Program-made: the position numbers and the translations under genes
Origin: Marinomonas pontica
GTDB lineage: Bacteria; Pseudomonadota; Gammaproteobacteria; Pseudomonadales; Marinomonadaceae
Reading direction: 5' to 3'
Length of the DNA stretch: 39,069 nucleotides
Assembly (NCBI RefSeq): GCF_026191375.1
Contig: NZ_JAODTL010000023.1
Coordinates: forward strand, 1 to 39,069
Part shown: positions 1 to 10,344 of the stretch, one piece after another
Position numbering within the stretch: position 1 is the first letter of the stretch
Layout of the letters: every line of letters starts with the position of its first letter
The notes under the pieces: model-generated
Seen by the model: only the letters and a program-made list of their open reading frames with translations
Told to the model about the DNA's origin: nothing
The model's database searches: none

Positions 1-2
1 TT

Positions 3-983
3 GTTATTGGTGGTCGATTGACCAGTGCAGGCACCAATGCGCAATTGGGAAGCAGTTCGTACCTTGTTGCAGAGGCGGATGAAAGTGATGCGTCTTTTCT
101 GCATTTGCAACCACAGACTGTGATCATTACTAATATCGATGCTGATCATATGGACACCTATGACGGTGATTTCGAAAAGGTGAAACACACGTTCATTGAG
201 TTTGTGCATAATTTACCGTTTTATGGTTTGGCTGTGTTGTGTATTGATGATGAAAATGTGCGTGAAATTCTCCCGTCCTTAAGCCGTCCAGTACTTACTT
301 ACGGTATTGATCAAGTGGCGGATTTTTATGCTACTGATATTGTTCAAACAGGGCGTTTTTGTGAATTTCTGGCACATCGACCAGAGGGTGAGCCGCTGAA
401 AATTCGATTGCCCATGCCAGGGCGTCATAACGTCTTAAATGCTTTGTCGACGATTGCTGTGGCAACAGACCTTGGCGTTGAACCCACGGCCATTCAGGCA
501 GGTTTGATGGGCTTTGAAGGTGTTGGGCGCCGTTTTCAGGAGCAAAAACCGTTATCGCTTCCTAATGGATCGAATGTCATGTTTGTGGATGATTATGGGC
601 ATCATCCCAGCGAAGTATTGGCAACGATCAAAGCCATTCGTGCTGGTTGGCCTGAAAAACGCTTGGTCATGGTGTATCAGCCGCATCGTTACACTAGGAC
701 GCGTGATCTTTATGAAGATTTTGTTCGTGTTTTGTCGCAGGTTGATGTGTTGCTTTTGCTGGATGTTTACTCCGCTGGTGAGTCGGCGATAAATGGCGCA
801 GACAGTCGTTCTTTATGTGGCAGTATTCGTCAACGAGGTAATGTTGATCCAATACATGTAGGCAGTGAGTCGGATTTGCGTTCCATTTTGAGTAATGTGT
901 TGCGTGAGGGGGATTTGTTGATCACGCAAGGGGCTGGCGACATTGGCATGGTGTCCAAAAATTTATCTGTGAGCGGGATTTAA
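3..983 (+). CDS. murC: UDP-N-acetylmuramate--L-alanine ligase, 3' part (5' end outside window)
   Basis: Cytoplasmic Mur ligase that adds L-Ala to UDP-MurNAc using ATP, the first step in building the peptidoglycan stem peptide. The reading frame is already open at base 3, so the N-terminal part with the ATP-binding loop lies before the window. Visible are the central-domain motif EADESDASF, the segment [12 protein letters not shown], and the C-terminal domain signatures [10 protein letters not shown] and QPHRYTRT that are typical of MurC. The ATG at base 18 is internal, not a start. The stop is followed one base later by ddl, so murC and ddl are transcribed together. No murB lies between them. 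Confidence 0.96.
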   Translation, partial: VIGGRLTSAGTNAQLGSSSYLVAEADESDASFLHLQPQTVIITNIDADHMDTYDGDFEKVKHTFIEFVHNLPFYGLAVLCIDDENVREILPSLSRPVLTYGIDQVADFYATDIVQTGRFCEFLAHRPEGEPLKIRLPMPGRHNVLNALSTIAVATDLGVEPTAIQAGLMGFEGVGRRFQEQKPLSLPNGSNVMFVDDYGHHPSEVLATIKAIRAGWPEKRLVMVYQPHRYTRTRDLYEDFVRVLSQVDVLLLLDVYSAGESAINGADSRSLCGSIRQRGNVDPIHVGSESDLRSILSNVLREGDLLITQGAGDIGMVSKNLSVSGI

Positions 984-984
984 A

Positions 985-1938
985 ATGTCTAAAACTCTAA
1001 AAGACTCTGTTATTGCCGTCATTTATGGTGGTCGATCGGCTGAGCGTGACGTTTCCATGCAAAGTGGGCCGCTGGTTGCTGAAGGTCTTCGTTCAAAAGG
1101 GTATCAGGTGACTGAGTTGGATCTTTATGGTCCTGATGCGGCATTTGATCCTGTGGTTCAATTGCAATCCATTGATTTTGATTTTGCTTTTATTGCTCTG
1201 CATGGCGGTGAAGGGGAGGATGGGCGCGTTCAGGCGTTACTTGAGATGTTGGGTAAGCCTTATACAGGTAGTTCACCTTTGGCATGCGGTCTGGCTATGG
1301 ATAAAGTCTTAACTAAACGTTTCTGGAATGGCATTGGGATTCCAACTCCTGCTTATTTGTCTTTTGTCGATCATGCGAATGCGGATGTAATCGAGGAGCA
1401 GATGTCTTATCCAGTGATAGTTAAACCCTCTAGAGAGGGTTCTACTATTGGTATTAATAAGGCGATGAATAGGGCTGAGCTTGATGATGCTCTTCTGAAG
1501 GCGCTTGAGTATGATTCTGATATTTTGGTTGAAGAATTTGTCGATGGGCCCGAGTTTACTATTACGATCATTGATGATGTAGCGTATCCGGCGATAGGTT
1601 TAAAACCTGCTCCAGACCATAAGCTCTATGACTATGAGGCAAAATATATAGCGGATGATACTGAATATCTGCTGCCTTGTGGCTTAAGTGAAGACGATGA
1701 GAATGAGCTGCAAATGTTGGCGCTCGACGCGTATCGTTCTCTTGGATGTTCTGGTTGGGGGCGTGTGGATATTATGCGTGACCACAATGGTGTGTTCTGG
1801 GTGCTAGAGGTGAATACGGCGCCTGGTATGACGTCTCACAGTTTGGTGCCGATGGCGGCCAAATATGTAGGTATCGACTACGCTTCATTAGTGGAAAAAA
1901 TTGCTCAGAATGCGTGGACTAAGGCTGAGTGTGATTGA
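985..1938 (+). CDS. ddl: D-alanine--D-alanine ligase
   Basis: Joins two D-Ala molecules with ATP to make the dipeptide terminus of the peptidoglycan precursor. The protein has 317 residues, slightly longer than the roughly 306 of E. coli DdlB. ATP-grasp features are visible: ALHGGEGEDGRVQ near residue 73, the glycine-rich SREGSTIG loop near residue 149, GRVDIMRD and the C-terminal LEVNTAPGMTSHSLVP with the metal-binding Glu/Asn. It sits between murC and ftsQ, which is the DdlB position in the dcw cluster. The start ATG is one base after the murC stop, consistent with translational coupling. Confidence 0.97.
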   Translation: MSKTLKDSVIAVIYGGRSAERDVSMQSGPLVAEGLRSKGYQVTELDLYGPDAAFDPVVQLQSIDFDFAFIALHGGEGEDGRVQALLEMLGKPYTGSSPLACGLAMDKVLTKRFWNGIGIPTPAYLSFVDHANADVIEEQMSYPVIVKPSREGSTIGINKAMNRAELDDALLKALEYDSDILVEEFVDGPEFTITIIDDVAYPAIGLKPAPDHKLYDYEAKYIADDTEYLLPCGLSEDDENELQMLALDAYRSLGCSGWGRVDIMRDHNGVFWVLEVNTAPGMTSHSLVPMAAKYVGIDYASLVEKIAQNAWTKAECD

Positions 1939-1941
1939 TTT

Positions 1942-2700
1942 ATGAGGATAGCGGCATTCATTGGGGCTGTGTTGTTGATCGTAGTTGCCATCTTTCAAGG
2001 GAATGATTCCCCCGATACTTGGTTTGCTATTCAGAAAATCGAGATAAAAGGTGATTTAAAAAACGCAACAGTTGATGAGCTGCAATCAGACTACTCCGCT
2101 TTGCTGGGGCGCAGTTTGTTAAGTGTTTCTTTGTCCGATGCACTGTCTGTTGCTTTGGCCTCTCAGTGGGTCGAAAATGCAGAGATTCGTAAAGTTTGGC
2201 CAAATACATTGCAGGTGCTTGTTCATGAACATACGCCTCTAGCATACTGGGGGGATGGGCAGATTATTTCCACTTCTGCGGTGGTTATTACGCCGAAGAC
2301 TGTACCAGATTTGCCGCTTACTAGGCTGTATGGGCCGGAAGACTCAAGCGATATTGTACTTGAGCAGTTCGGGTTGATAAGTCAGGTGCTTGCTTCCTCT
2401 TCTTTACGGGTCTTTTCATTGACCTTGGAGCCGAGAGGGGCGTGGAGTATTCGGTTCACGAATGGGATTGTTGTGAAGCTTGGTCGAGATGAGATTTTAG
2501 AGAGATTACAGCGCTTTATAGCGGTGTATAAAAGTGATTTATCGGGTAGAATAGATCAGATAACGTCAGTCGATGCTCGCTATCCCCATGGGGTGGCTGT
2601 GGGTTGGAAAAAAATAAATGATATTGGCCTGTTTGTTGCTTTTTTATACAGAAGTGAAGGTCTAATCATAACAAAACGTAATGCCGGGAAGGTAAAATGA
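1942..2700 (+). CDS. ftsQ: Cell division protein FtsQ
   Basis: Bitopic inner-membrane divisome protein that, in well-studied bacteria, links FtsK to FtsB/FtsL. It has 252 residues. A single N-terminal membrane segment (about residues 4-19, IAAFIGAVLLIVVAIF) has almost no cytoplasmic tail. The POTRA domain begins near FAIQKIEIKGDLKN (residues 29-42), followed by the FtsQ beta domain with KVWPNTLQVLVHEHTPLAYW and the late motif VDARYPHGVAVGWK. The sequence is divergent, as usual for FtsQ, so synteny between ddl and ftsA carries much of the call. The residues after the last motif form a tail of about 28 amino acids. The stop overlaps the ftsA start (ATGA). Confidence 0.93.
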   Translation: MRIAAFIGAVLLIVVAIFQGNDSPDTWFAIQKIEIKGDLKNATVDELQSDYSALLGRSLLSVSLSDALSVALASQWVENAEIRKVWPNTLQVLVHEHTPLAYWGDGQIISTSAVVITPKTVPDLPLTRLYGPEDSSDIVLEQFGLISQVLASSSLRVFSLTLEPRGAWSIRFTNGIVVKLGRDEILERLQRFIAVYKSDLSGRIDQITSVDARYPHGVAVGWKKINDIGLFVAFLYRSEGLIITKRNAGKVK

Positions 2701-3968
2701 TAGTCGGTTTGGATGTAGGCACATCGAAAGTTATCTGTTTGGTTGGCGAAGTTCTGGCTGATGGTAGTTTAGAAATTGTCGGTATTGGCTCTCATAGTTC
2801 AAAGGGTATGAAGCGTGGTGTTGTTATCAACATCGAGTCAACCGTTCAATCCATTCAGCGTGCCGTTGAAGAGGCTGAGCTAATGGCGGGCTGCAACATA
2901 CACTCTGTTTATGTGAGTGTGGCGGGAAGTCATATTAGAAGTCTGAACTCTCACGGTATTGTTGCTGTGAAAAATGGTGAAGTGCAGAAAGAAGATATTG
3001 ATCGCGTTATTGATGCTGCACAAGCAGTACCTATTTCATCAGATCAGCGAGTCATACACATTCTTCCTCAGGAGTACCATATTGATTCTCAGGAGGGAAT
3101 TAAAGATCCTCTGGGAATGTCTGGCGTGCGCTTGGAAGCAAATGTACACCTTATTTCTGGCGCAGTGAATGCTGTCATGAATGTCGAAAAATGCATTAAA
3201 CGCTGTGGCTTGGGTGTGGATGGCGTTATTTTGTCTCAGCTTGCGTCAAGCGAGTCTTCATTAAGTGAAGATGAAAAAGACTTGGGCGTTTGTTTGATTG
3301 ATATCGGTGCTGGTACTTCGGATATTGCGGTTTGGCTTGATGGTGCTTTGCATCACACGGCGGTTGTGCCTGTTGCAGGTGACCAGGTTACTAATGATAT
3401 TTCGATGGCTTTGCGGACTCCTACTCAGCACGCGGAAGATATTAAAGTGAAATATGCGTGTGCCATGTCTTCTATGGCGTCTGCAGATCAAGTGTTACAG
3501 GTTCCCAGTGTTGGTGATCGTCAGCCGAGATCAATAACTCGTCATGCGTTGACTGAAGTGGTTGAGGCTCGTTATGAAGAAATTTACAATTTAGTTTTGG
3601 ATGAGTTAAGGCGTAGTGGATACGCAGAGCGAATCCCTGCAGGTATTGTAATTACTGGTGGTACGTCATTAATGGAAGGGGCGGCTGAGCTGGCTGAAAA
3701 GGTTTTTCAAATGCCCGTTAGATTATCTTTGCCAGATTGTACTAAAGGAATGTCAGACATTGTCGATAACCCTATATATTCAACGAGTGTTGGATTATTG
3801 GCTTATGGTAGTAAAGAGGCGGAAGTAACCGAAATCTCGAAGCGGATGATGTCTAAGGCGCAAACTAAACGAGAAACGTCAGTTCTGGCTCCTAATGAAA
3901 TCGGGCCATCCTTCAGTGCAACGAAGGTGTGGCAGAAATTAAAACACTGGTTTCAAAGTTATATTTAG
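2697..3968 (+). CDS. ftsA: Cell division protein FtsA
   Basis: Actin-like ATPase that tethers FtsZ filaments to the membrane and recruits the later divisome. It has 423 residues. The phosphate-1 loop MIVGLDVGTSKV is at the extreme N-terminus and the phosphate-2 region VCLIDIGAGTSDIAVW lies near residues 199-214. IVITGGTSLMEG is the adenosine motif. The last residues KVWQKLKHWFQSYI form the amphipathic membrane-targeting helix typical of FtsA. The start overlaps the ftsQ stop by four bases, and ftsZ follows closely, so the three genes form one operon. Confidence 0.97.
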   Translation: MIVGLDVGTSKVICLVGEVLADGSLEIVGIGSHSSKGMKRGVVINIESTVQSIQRAVEEAELMAGCNIHSVYVSVAGSHIRSLNSHGIVAVKNGEVQKEDIDRVIDAAQAVPISSDQRVIHILPQEYHIDSQEGIKDPLGMSGVRLEANVHLISGAVNAVMNVEKCIKRCGLGVDGVILSQLASSESSLSEDEKDLGVCLIDIGAGTSDIAVWLDGALHHTAVVPVAGDQVTNDISMALRTPTQHAEDIKVKYACAMSSMASADQVLQVPSVGDRQPRSITRHALTEVVEARYEEIYNLVLDELRRSGYAERIPAGIVITGGTSLMEGAAELAEKVFQMPVRLSLPDCTKGMSDIVDNPIYSTSVGLLAYGSKEAEVTEISKRMMSKAQTKRETSVLAPNEIGPSFSATKVWQKLKHWFQSYI

Positions 3969-4007
3969 TCAGAATTGATTATGAATTTATTGAGGAGCGA
4001 TAAGCCC

Positions 4008-5231
4008 ATGAATGTCTTTGATTTAGCCGAAGATAATTTATCAGATAATGCTGTTATTAAAGTAATAGGCGTCGGTGGCGGTGGCGGTAATGCTGTTCGT
4101 CACATGCTAGAGAATCGATTGGAAGGTGTTGAATTTATATGTGCCAATACGGATTCTAAAGCGCTGATTGGCTTTGAAACAGGCGTCTCTTTGCAGCTTG
4201 GTTCAACGATTACAAAAGGTCTAGGTGCGGGTGCGAATCCAGAGGTTGGGCGCGACTCGGCATTGGAAGATCAAGAAAAAATCACTCAATTGCTAACGGG
4301 TGCGGACATGGTCTTCATCACAGCAGGAATGGGGGGTGGTACGGGTACGGGTGCGGCTCCAGTGATTGCGAAAGTGGCTCGTGAGCTGGGTATTTTAACG
4401 GTGGCGGTTGTTACAAAACCTTTTCCGTTTGAAGGCCGTCGTCGAGCGAGAGTGGCTGAAGATGGCGTTAAAGAATTGCGTGAGAATGTCGATTCATTGA
4501 TTACCGTGCCGAACGAACGATTGTTGCCTGTATTAGGGAAGAATATCTCCTTATTGAAAGCATTTGGGGAGGCAAATAATGTCTTATTTAATGCTGTTCA
4601 AGGTATTACCGATTTGATTATGCGTCCTGGTCTAATCAACGTCGATTTTGCTGACGTGCGAACCGTTATGTCCGAAATGGGTATGGCGATGATGGGTACG
4701 GGTTCTGCATCTGGCGAGGATAGGGCGAGAGTGGCTGCTGAGGCGGCCATTCATAATCCTTTACTTGAAGACATTAACCTGAGGGGTGCGCGAGGCGTAC
4801 TGGTAAATATCACGGCAAACGAAGAAGTGGGTTTGTCTGAGTTTACTGAGGTTGGTGGCATTATTGAAGAATATGCATCGGAAGATGCTACTGTCGTAAT
4901 TGGTTGTGCAATTGACCCTAGTGTAGGGGATGAGATGCGAGTTACGGTAGTTGCAACTGGTTTAGAGGGTCGTTCTGCAGTGGAGTTGAAGTCTGCTGTT
5001 GGTGAGTCTGTTGTCTCTCAACCAGTGATGGCAAAGGTGGAGCAAGCTGCTGAAAAAAATGAAGTAGCAGCGCCTCAACCAGTGTCGAAGCCTTTGTCAA
5101 ATCCAAAGGTGGAAGTGGTAGAGAAAAACTTGGATGAAAAGAGTGAATCGGTTGATTCCTCCTCTATTTCGAGTGGCGATAAATTATCGTATCTGGACAT
5201 TCCGGCTTTTTTGCGTCGACAAGCTGATTAG
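4008..5231 (+). CDS. ftsZ: Cell division GTPase FtsZ
   Basis: Tubulin-like GTPase that forms the Z ring. The start chosen is the ATG at 4008, giving 407 residues that begin [10 protein letters not shown]. It is preceded by AGGAG at 3993-3997 with a ten-base spacer, whereas an upstream in-frame TTG at 3975 has no good ribosome binding site. Visible are the nucleotide-binding stretch [15 protein letters not shown], the tubulin signature [13 protein letters not shown] near residue 109, and [15 protein letters not shown] of the T7 loop region. A long variable linker leads to the conserved C-terminal peptide [13 protein letters not shown], which binds FtsA and ZipA in relatives. The start lies 39 bases after the ftsA stop. 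Confidence 0.98.
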   Translation: MNVFDLAEDNLSDNAVIKVIGVGGGGGNAVRHMLENRLEGVEFICANTDSKALIGFETGVSLQLGSTITKGLGAGANPEVGRDSALEDQEKITQLLTGADMVFITAGMGGGTGTGAAPVIAKVARELGILTVAVVTKPFPFEGRRRARVAEDGVKELRENVDSLITVPNERLLPVLGKNISLLKAFGEANNVLFNAVQGITDLIMRPGLINVDFADVRTVMSEMGMAMMGTGSASGEDRARVAAEAAIHNPLLEDINLRGARGVLVNITANEEVGLSEFTEVGGIIEEYASEDATVVIGCAIDPSVGDEMRVTVVATGLEGRSAVELKSAVGESVVSQPVMAKVEQAAEKNEVAAPQPVSKPLSNPKVEVVEKNLDEKSESVDSSSISSGDKLSYLDIPAFLRRQAD

Positions 5232-5266
5232 TTTTAGCAAAAACGATGCAATGTTAAAATGTTGGA

Positions 5267-5295
5267 TTGTATAAAAAATGTGTTATTGATATTAT
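5267..5295 (+). promoter_or_regulatory. Candidate sigma70 promoter upstream of lpxC
   Basis: In the 106-base gap between ftsZ and lpxC, TTGTAT (5267-5272) and TATTAT (5290-5295) are separated by 17 bases. The -10 matches five of six consensus bases and the -35 only three. lpxC often has its own promoter inside this cluster. The assignment is by eye and other pairs in this AT-rich stretch are possible. Confidence 0.3.
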
Positions 5296-5337
5296 TTTGT
5301 AAAGAATAGTATCCAGTCATAAAAATGTAGGAATCAA

Positions 5338-6255
5338 ATGGTACGCCAACACACACTAAAGAACATTATTCGAGCAACTGGGGTGGGTTTACACTCCGGC
5401 GAGAAGGTGTATTTGACACTAAAGCCTGCTCCTGTAAATACGGGTATCGTATTTGTTCGCACTGACTTGGATCCAGTTGTAGAGATTCATGGTGATGCGA
5501 AAGCGGTCGGTTCAACAAATTTTGCTACGGCTTTATGTCAGGGTGATGTGAAGGTTAGTACTGTAGAACATTTGTTATCTGCAATGGCTGGTTTGGGTGT
5601 TGATAATGCTTACGTAGAAGTAAGTGCTAGCGAAATTCCTTTAATGGATGGAAGTGCTAGTCCCTTTGTGTTTCTTCTTCAATCTGCTGGATTGGAAGCT
5701 CAAAATGCACCGAAGAAATTTATACGAGTCAAGAAACCGATCAGAGTTGATGAAGGTGATAAGTTCGCTTCTCTTGAGCCTCATTCTGGTTTTCGTTTGT
5801 CTTTCACGATTGACTTTCAGCACCCTGCAATTGGCGAGGATGTTCAGAGTACATCGTTTGACTTTTCAACGACTACTTTCGTAAAAGAAATTAGTCGAGC
5901 GAGAACCTTTGGTTTCATGAAAGATCTTGAGTATTTCAAGAATAACAACCTTGCTCGTGGCGCGAATATGGAGAACGCAATCGTTCTTGATGATTATCGC
6001 GTTTTAAACGACGAAGGGTTGCGCTACCGTGATGAGCTTGTTCGCCATAAAGTGCTTGATGCCATTGGTGATTTGTATCTTCTTGGGCATAGCTTGATTG
6101 GTGAGTATAAAGCTTACAAGTCAGGTCATGCTTTGAATAACAAATTGTTATTGGCGCTGCTTGAGCATCAAGATGCTTGGGAATATGTGGTTTTTGAGGA
6201 TGAAGCTCAAACTACCCCGATATCTTATGTTGAGCCAGCTTTTGTTGGTGCATAA
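5338..6255 (+). CDS. lpxC: UDP-3-O-acyl-N-acetylglucosamine deacetylase
   Basis: Zinc amidase catalysing the committed step of lipid A synthesis. At 305 residues it has the length usual for the family. Zinc ligands are visible as His78 in [12 protein letters not shown] and as the pair in [17 protein letters not shown] near residues 237-242. [13 protein letters not shown] and ISRARTFGF complete the LpxC signatures. It is the last gene of the division and cell-wall cluster, preceded by a 106-base gap and followed by a strong terminator. In E. coli the level of LpxC is set by FtsH proteolysis; the C-terminal tail here, [11 protein letters not shown], has the short hydrophobic character seen in FtsH-degraded LpxC, but that link is inference. 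Confidence 0.97.
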   Translation: MVRQHTLKNIIRATGVGLHSGEKVYLTLKPAPVNTGIVFVRTDLDPVVEIHGDAKAVGSTNFATALCQGDVKVSTVEHLLSAMAGLGVDNAYVEVSASEIPLMDGSASPFVFLLQSAGLEAQNAPKKFIRVKKPIRVDEGDKFASLEPHSGFRLSFTIDFQHPAIGEDVQSTSFDFSTTTFVKEISRARTFGFMKDLEYFKNNNLARGANMENAIVLDDYRVLNDEGLRYRDELVRHKVLDAIGDLYLLGHSLIGEYKAYKSGHALNNKLLLALLEHQDAWEYVVFEDEAQTTPISYVEPAFVGA

Positions 6256-6283
6256 TTAAGTGATCAATTCTTGATCGCAATTC

Positions 6284-6316
6284 AAAAAACCAGACTTTAT
6301 GTCTGGTTTTTTTGTT
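6284..6316 (+). terminator. Intrinsic terminator after lpxC
   Basis: A 12 bp perfect stem, AAAAAACCAGAC (6284-6295) with GTCTGGTTTTTT (6301-6312), has a five-base loop TTTAT and continues into a T run. It closes the dcw/lpxC transcript 29 bases after the lpxC stop and leaves secA to its own promoter. Confidence 0.85.
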
Positions 6317-6399
6317 TCTAGGGGCTTGATATTTCATGTTTTGTCACACATTACCGTGATAGACTGTCTTCATTACTAATTGGCTACGTTGAGTTCAAG

Positions 6400-9108
6400 A
6401 TGTTAGGAACTGTAATTAAAAAAATTGTCGGCACAAAGAATGACCGAGAAGTAAAACGATACAAAAAAATTGTTTCGCAAATCAATCAAATCGAAGAATC
6501 TTTTAGCAAGCTTTCTGATGATGAGCTATCCGCGAAAACGGGTGAGTTTCGCGAGCGTTTTAATGCGGGAGAGTCTCTCGATTCTATGCTGCCAGAGGCG
6601 TTTGCGGTTGTTCGAGAGGGCAGTCGTCGTGTGATGGGAATGCGTCATTTTGATGTGCAGCTCATTGGTGGCATGGTGCTAAACGAAGGCAGAATCGCGG
6701 AAATGCGCACAGGTGAAGGTAAAACACTTGTGGCAACGTTGGCCGTGTATTTGAATGCGTTGTCCTCTAAAGGTGTTCATGTAGTCACAGTAAATGATTA
6801 TTTGGCAAAGCGTGATGCCAATTGGATGCGTCCGTTGTATGAATTCTTGGACATGAGTGTTGGTATCGTTTTCTCTGGTCAGGACCGTGAAGATAAGAAA
6901 GCGGCGTATTTATGCGATATCACCTACGGTACAAATAATGAGTTTGGTTTTGATTACCTTCGCGACAACATGGTTTTTCGTTTAGAAGATCGTGTGCAAA
7001 GAGATTTAAACTTTTCTGTGGTGGATGAAGTTGACTCGATTTTAATCGATGAGGCGAGAACTCCTCTTATTATTTCTGGCGCTGTTGAAGACAGTTCTGA
7101 GCAATACCGTAAGATTAATAAATTAGCGCCTTTGCTGGTTAAGCAAGACGAGACAGAAGAAGATGATGAGCAGACAGGTCATTACGTTTATGACGAATCT
7201 CAGCGCAGCATTGAGCTAACAGAAGCGGGTCACTCTTTTGTAGAAGAGTGGCTTGTGGAGCAAGGGTTGTTAGGCGAGGGCGAAAGTTTATATGCCGCTG
7301 GCAATTTGTCGCTTTTGCACCACGTCCATGCTTGCATGAAGGCACATGTTATATTCAAAAAGAACGTTGATTACGTTATTCAAGGTGATCAAATTGTTAT
7401 CGTTGACGAGCACACTGGTCGAACGATGGCGGGTCGCCGTTGGTCTGAAGGTATTCATCAGGCTGTAGAGGCGAAGGAAGGGGTAACCATTCAGGCGGAA
7501 AGTCAAACTTTGGCGTCAACGACATTCCAGAACTACTTTCGTTTGTATGACAAGCTGTCTGGTATGACTGGTACGGCGGATACTGAAGCGTTTGAATTTC
7601 AGCAGATTTACGGCTTATCCGTTATTGTAATCCCTACAAACCGTCAAGTTCAGCGTAAAGACTTCAATGACTTGATTTATATGTCTACCGAAGACAAATT
7701 TGAAGCCATTGTTTTGGATATTGAAGATATCGTCAAGCAAGGTCGTCCTGTGTTGGTGGGTACGGCATCGATTGAATATTCCGAGCTCCTATCAAATTAC
7801 CTTCTTAAAAAGAATGTAAAACATAATGTGTTGAATGCTAAGCAGCATGAGCGTGAAGCTGAAATCGTTGCGGATGCTGGCCGTCCTGGTGCTGTTACTA
7901 TCGCGACCAATATGGCTGGTCGCGGTACCGATATTGTTCTAGGTGGTAATTTACAAGTTGAAATTGCGCAACTTGGTGAATCTGCTAGCCAAGAAAGCAT
8001 TGATGCATTAACGGCTGACTGGAAGTCTCGTAACGAGTCAGTATTGGCGGCCGGCGGTTTGCATATTATCGGTACGGAGCGTCATGAATCTCGTCGAATT
8101 GATAACCAGTTGCGCGGTCGTGCAGGTCGTCAAGGTGATGTGGGTTCTTCGCGCTTTTACTTATCTCTTGAAGATAACTTGATGCGCATCTTTATGTCTG
8201 ATCGCATCAAAAAAATGATGCTCGCGCTTGGAATGGAAAAAGGTGAAGCCATTGAACATAAGATGGTGTCAAACGCGATTGAAAAAGCCCAGCGAAAAGT
8301 GGAAGGGCGCAACTTCGATATTCGTAAACAGTTACTTGAATACGATGATGTTGCGAATGATCAACGTCAGGTAATTTACCGTCAGCGCTTTGATATGATG
8401 GTATCAGAAGATCTTTCCGAAGCGATTTCTGCTATGCGAGAAGAGGTTGTTACTGGACTGATTGATGAGTTTATTCCACCGCAAAGTATATTTGATATGT
8501 GGGATCTTGAGGGTCTTGAAGAAAAAGCACGTCATGAGTTTGGCTTGGATCTTCCTGTCTCAAAATGGGTTGAAGAAGATAAGAAGCTTTACGAAGAGCC
8601 TTTGCGCCAAAAAATCTTGGATGCCTTTGTGAGTGATTATAAGGCAAAAGAAGAGGTTGCGGGCGAGCAGTCGTTCAGAGCGTTCGAAAAGCAAGTGCTT
8701 CTTCAGGTTCTAGATACTCTTTGGAAGGAGCATCTTCAGACGATGGACATGTTAAGGCAGGGTATTCACTTGCGTGGCTACGCTCAAAAGAACCCAAAAC
8801 AGGAATATAAGCGCGAGTCGTTTGAATTGTTCCAAGGCTTGTTAGAGCAAATTAAATTTGAAGTTATTCAAATTATTACTCGTGTGAAAGTTCAGTCTGC
8901 CGAAGAAGCTGAAAAGATTGAAGAGGCACGCCGAAAGCAGGAAGAAAAAACCACGGTAAGCATGATTCATGATTCCGCTAATTCATTGGCTGATGAAGGT
9001 GCTGCGGCGTCTGGTGGTGCCCAAGAATACCCCAAGGTAGGCAGGAATGAGCCTTGCCCATGCGGATCTGGTAAAAAATATAAGCAGTGTCACGGTAGTC
9101 TGATTTAA
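6400..9108 (+). CDS. secA: Protein translocase ATPase SecA
   Basis: Motor ATPase that pushes preproteins through SecYEG. It has 902 residues, full length. Walker A is MRTGEGKT near residue 102 and the DEAD-type Walker B is [21 protein letters not shown] near residue 206. The preprotein cross-linking region follows. The second motor domain carries [10 protein letters not shown] and [11 protein letters not shown]. The C-terminus ends in the zinc-binding SecB/lipid-binding tail [14 protein letters not shown]. The ATG is 144 bases after lpxC with a terminator between them. No secM-like gene precedes it, unlike in E. coli. argJ follows after 15 bases. Confidence 0.98.
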   Translation: MLGTVIKKIVGTKNDREVKRYKKIVSQINQIEESFSKLSDDELSAKTGEFRERFNAGESLDSMLPEAFAVVREGSRRVMGMRHFDVQLIGGMVLNEGRIAEMRTGEGKTLVATLAVYLNALSSKGVHVVTVNDYLAKRDANWMRPLYEFLDMSVGIVFSGQDREDKKAAYLCDITYGTNNEFGFDYLRDNMVFRLEDRVQRDLNFSVVDEVDSILIDEARTPLIISGAVEDSSEQYRKINKLAPLLVKQDETEEDDEQTGHYVYDESQRSIELTEAGHSFVEEWLVEQGLLGEGESLYAAGNLSLLHHVHACMKAHVIFKKNVDYVIQGDQIVIVDEHTGRTMAGRRWSEGIHQAVEAKEGVTIQAESQTLASTTFQNYFRLYDKLSGMTGTADTEAFEFQQIYGLSVIVIPTNRQVQRKDFNDLIYMSTEDKFEAIVLDIEDIVKQGRPVLVGTASIEYSELLSNYLLKKNVKHNVLNAKQHEREAEIVADAGRPGAVTIATNMAGRGTDIVLGGNLQVEIAQLGESASQESIDALTADWKSRNESVLAAGGLHIIGTERHESRRIDNQLRGRAGRQGDVGSSRFYLSLEDNLMRIFMSDRIKKMMLALGMEKGEAIEHKMVSNAIEKAQRKVEGRNFDIRKQLLEYDDVANDQRQVIYRQRFDMMVSEDLSEAISAMREEVVTGLIDEFIPPQSIFDMWDLEGLEEKARHEFGLDLPVSKWVEEDKKLYEEPLRQKILDAFVSDYKAKEEVAGEQSFRAFEKQVLLQVLDTLWKEHLQTMDMLRQGIHLRGYAQKNPKQEYKRESFELFQGLLEQIKFEVIQIITRVKVQSAEEAEKIEEARRKQEEKTTVSMIHDSANSLADEGAAASGGAQEYPKVGRNEPCPCGSGKKYKQCHGSLI

Positions 9109-9123
9109 GTGGAGATAATTTAA

Positions 9124-10344
9124 ATGGCTGTAGGGTTGCATGATTTTCCAATTATCCCTGAAATAAAAGGGGTTCGTATTGGTGTTGCGGAAGCTGGTAT
9201 AAAAAGACCTAACAAGAAAGACGTTGTTATTTTCGAGTTGTGTGAAGGTGCTTCGGTTGCTGGTGTGTTTACTCAGAATGCCTTTTGCGCTGCGCCTGTG
9301 CGTATTTGTCAAAAGCACTTAGGTTTGGCTGGTAGTCGCTATCTGCTTATTAATACGGGCAATGCCAATGCTGGTACTGGGAAGTCAGGTTTAGAGACAG
9401 CCCTTAAAACATGTGAAGCCCTTGCTGACAGTGTCGGTGTCCCTGTTGAGTCCGTTTTACCTTTTTCTACTGGTGTCATCGGTGAGCCTCTGCCAGTATC
9501 AAAAATAGTAGCGGCCATACCGGCGGCGCTTGCTAATCTATCTGCGAATAATTGGCATGCAGCCGGTGTTGGTATTATGACAACGGATACTTTGCCGAAA
9601 GGTTCTGTCAGAACCTTTGACTTTGAAGGTCGAACCTATACTGTTGCTGGTATCTCTAAAGGTGCAGGCATGATTCGCCCTAACATGGCGACTATGTTGG
9701 GTTATGTTTGCAGTGATATTGCAATGAACGTCGATGTTCTTCAGTCGATACTAAAAGACGTTGTCAATAAAAGCTTTAATCGCATAACGGTTGATAGTGA
9801 CACTTCAACAAATGATTCTTGTGTCGCGGTGGCAACAGGCATGGCGGGTAACGAGCAAGTTACCTCGATTGATGAGCCGCTCGCTCAAGCTTTCATTACT
9901 GCTTTTACAGAAGTGATGCAAGAGTTGGCTCACGCGATTGTTCGTGATGGTGAAGGCGCAACTAAATTTGTCACAGTGGAGGTTGTTGGCGCTGCGATTG
10001 AGTCTGATGCAACAAAAGTAGCCTTTGAGATTGCGCATTCTCCATTGGTCAAAACGGCTCTTTTTGCTTCTGATCCGAACTGGGGGCGAATTTTGGCTGT
10101 TGTTGGTCGTGCTGGTGTTCAGGGTTTAGATGTAGACCGTGTTCAACTCCATATTAATGGTTTTGAGGTGGCTCGTGACGGTGGTCGCTCGCCGGATTAT
10201 CTTGAAGAGCATGGCAAGAAGGCAATGGCGCCAGCTGAAATTCATATTGTATTGGATTTGGGTATGGGGGCTGAGTCTGACACGGTTTGGACAACAGATT
10301 TTTCTCATGAGTATGTGACAATAAATGCTGAGTATCGCACCTAA
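9124..10344 (+). CDS. argJ: Ornithine acetyltransferase / N-acetylglutamate synthase (ArgJ)
   Basis: Recycles the acetyl group between N-acetylornithine and glutamate in arginine biosynthesis. The 406-residue precursor is expected to cleave itself into two chains. The autocatalytic nucleophile is visible as Thr190 in MIRPNMATMLGYVCSD, preceded by GISKGAGM. Other family motifs are LINTGNANAGTG near residue 75, TVDSDTSTNDS and FASDPNWGRIL. Whether it is bifunctional or only transacetylates glutamate cannot be told from sequence alone. The start is 15 bases after secA, and the stop overlaps the mutT start by one base. Confidence 0.96.
   Translation: MAVGLHDFPIIPEIKGVRIGVAEAGIKRPNKKDVVIFELCEGASVAGVFTQNAFCAAPVRICQKHLGLAGSRYLLINTGNANAGTGKSGLETALKTCEALADSVGVPVESVLPFSTGVIGEPLPVSKIVAAIPAALANLSANNWHAAGVGIMTTDTLPKGSVRTFDFEGRTYTVAGISKGAGMIRPNMATMLGYVCSDIAMNVDVLQSILKDVVNKSFNRITVDSDTSTNDSCVAVATGMAGNEQVTSIDEPLAQAFITAFTEVMQELAHAIVRDGEGATKFVTVEVVGAAIESDATKVAFEIAHSPLVKTALFASDPNWGRILAVVGRAGVQGLDVDRVQLHINGFEVARDGGRSPDYLEEHGKKAMAPAEIHIVLDLGMGAESDTVWTTDFSHEYVTINAEYRT

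Noticed and set aside
3975..4007. Longer FtsZ starting at the TTG at 3975.
   Set aside because: No ribosome binding site fits it, while AGGAG precedes the ATG at 4008 at good distance and the protein then begins like other FtsZ sequences.
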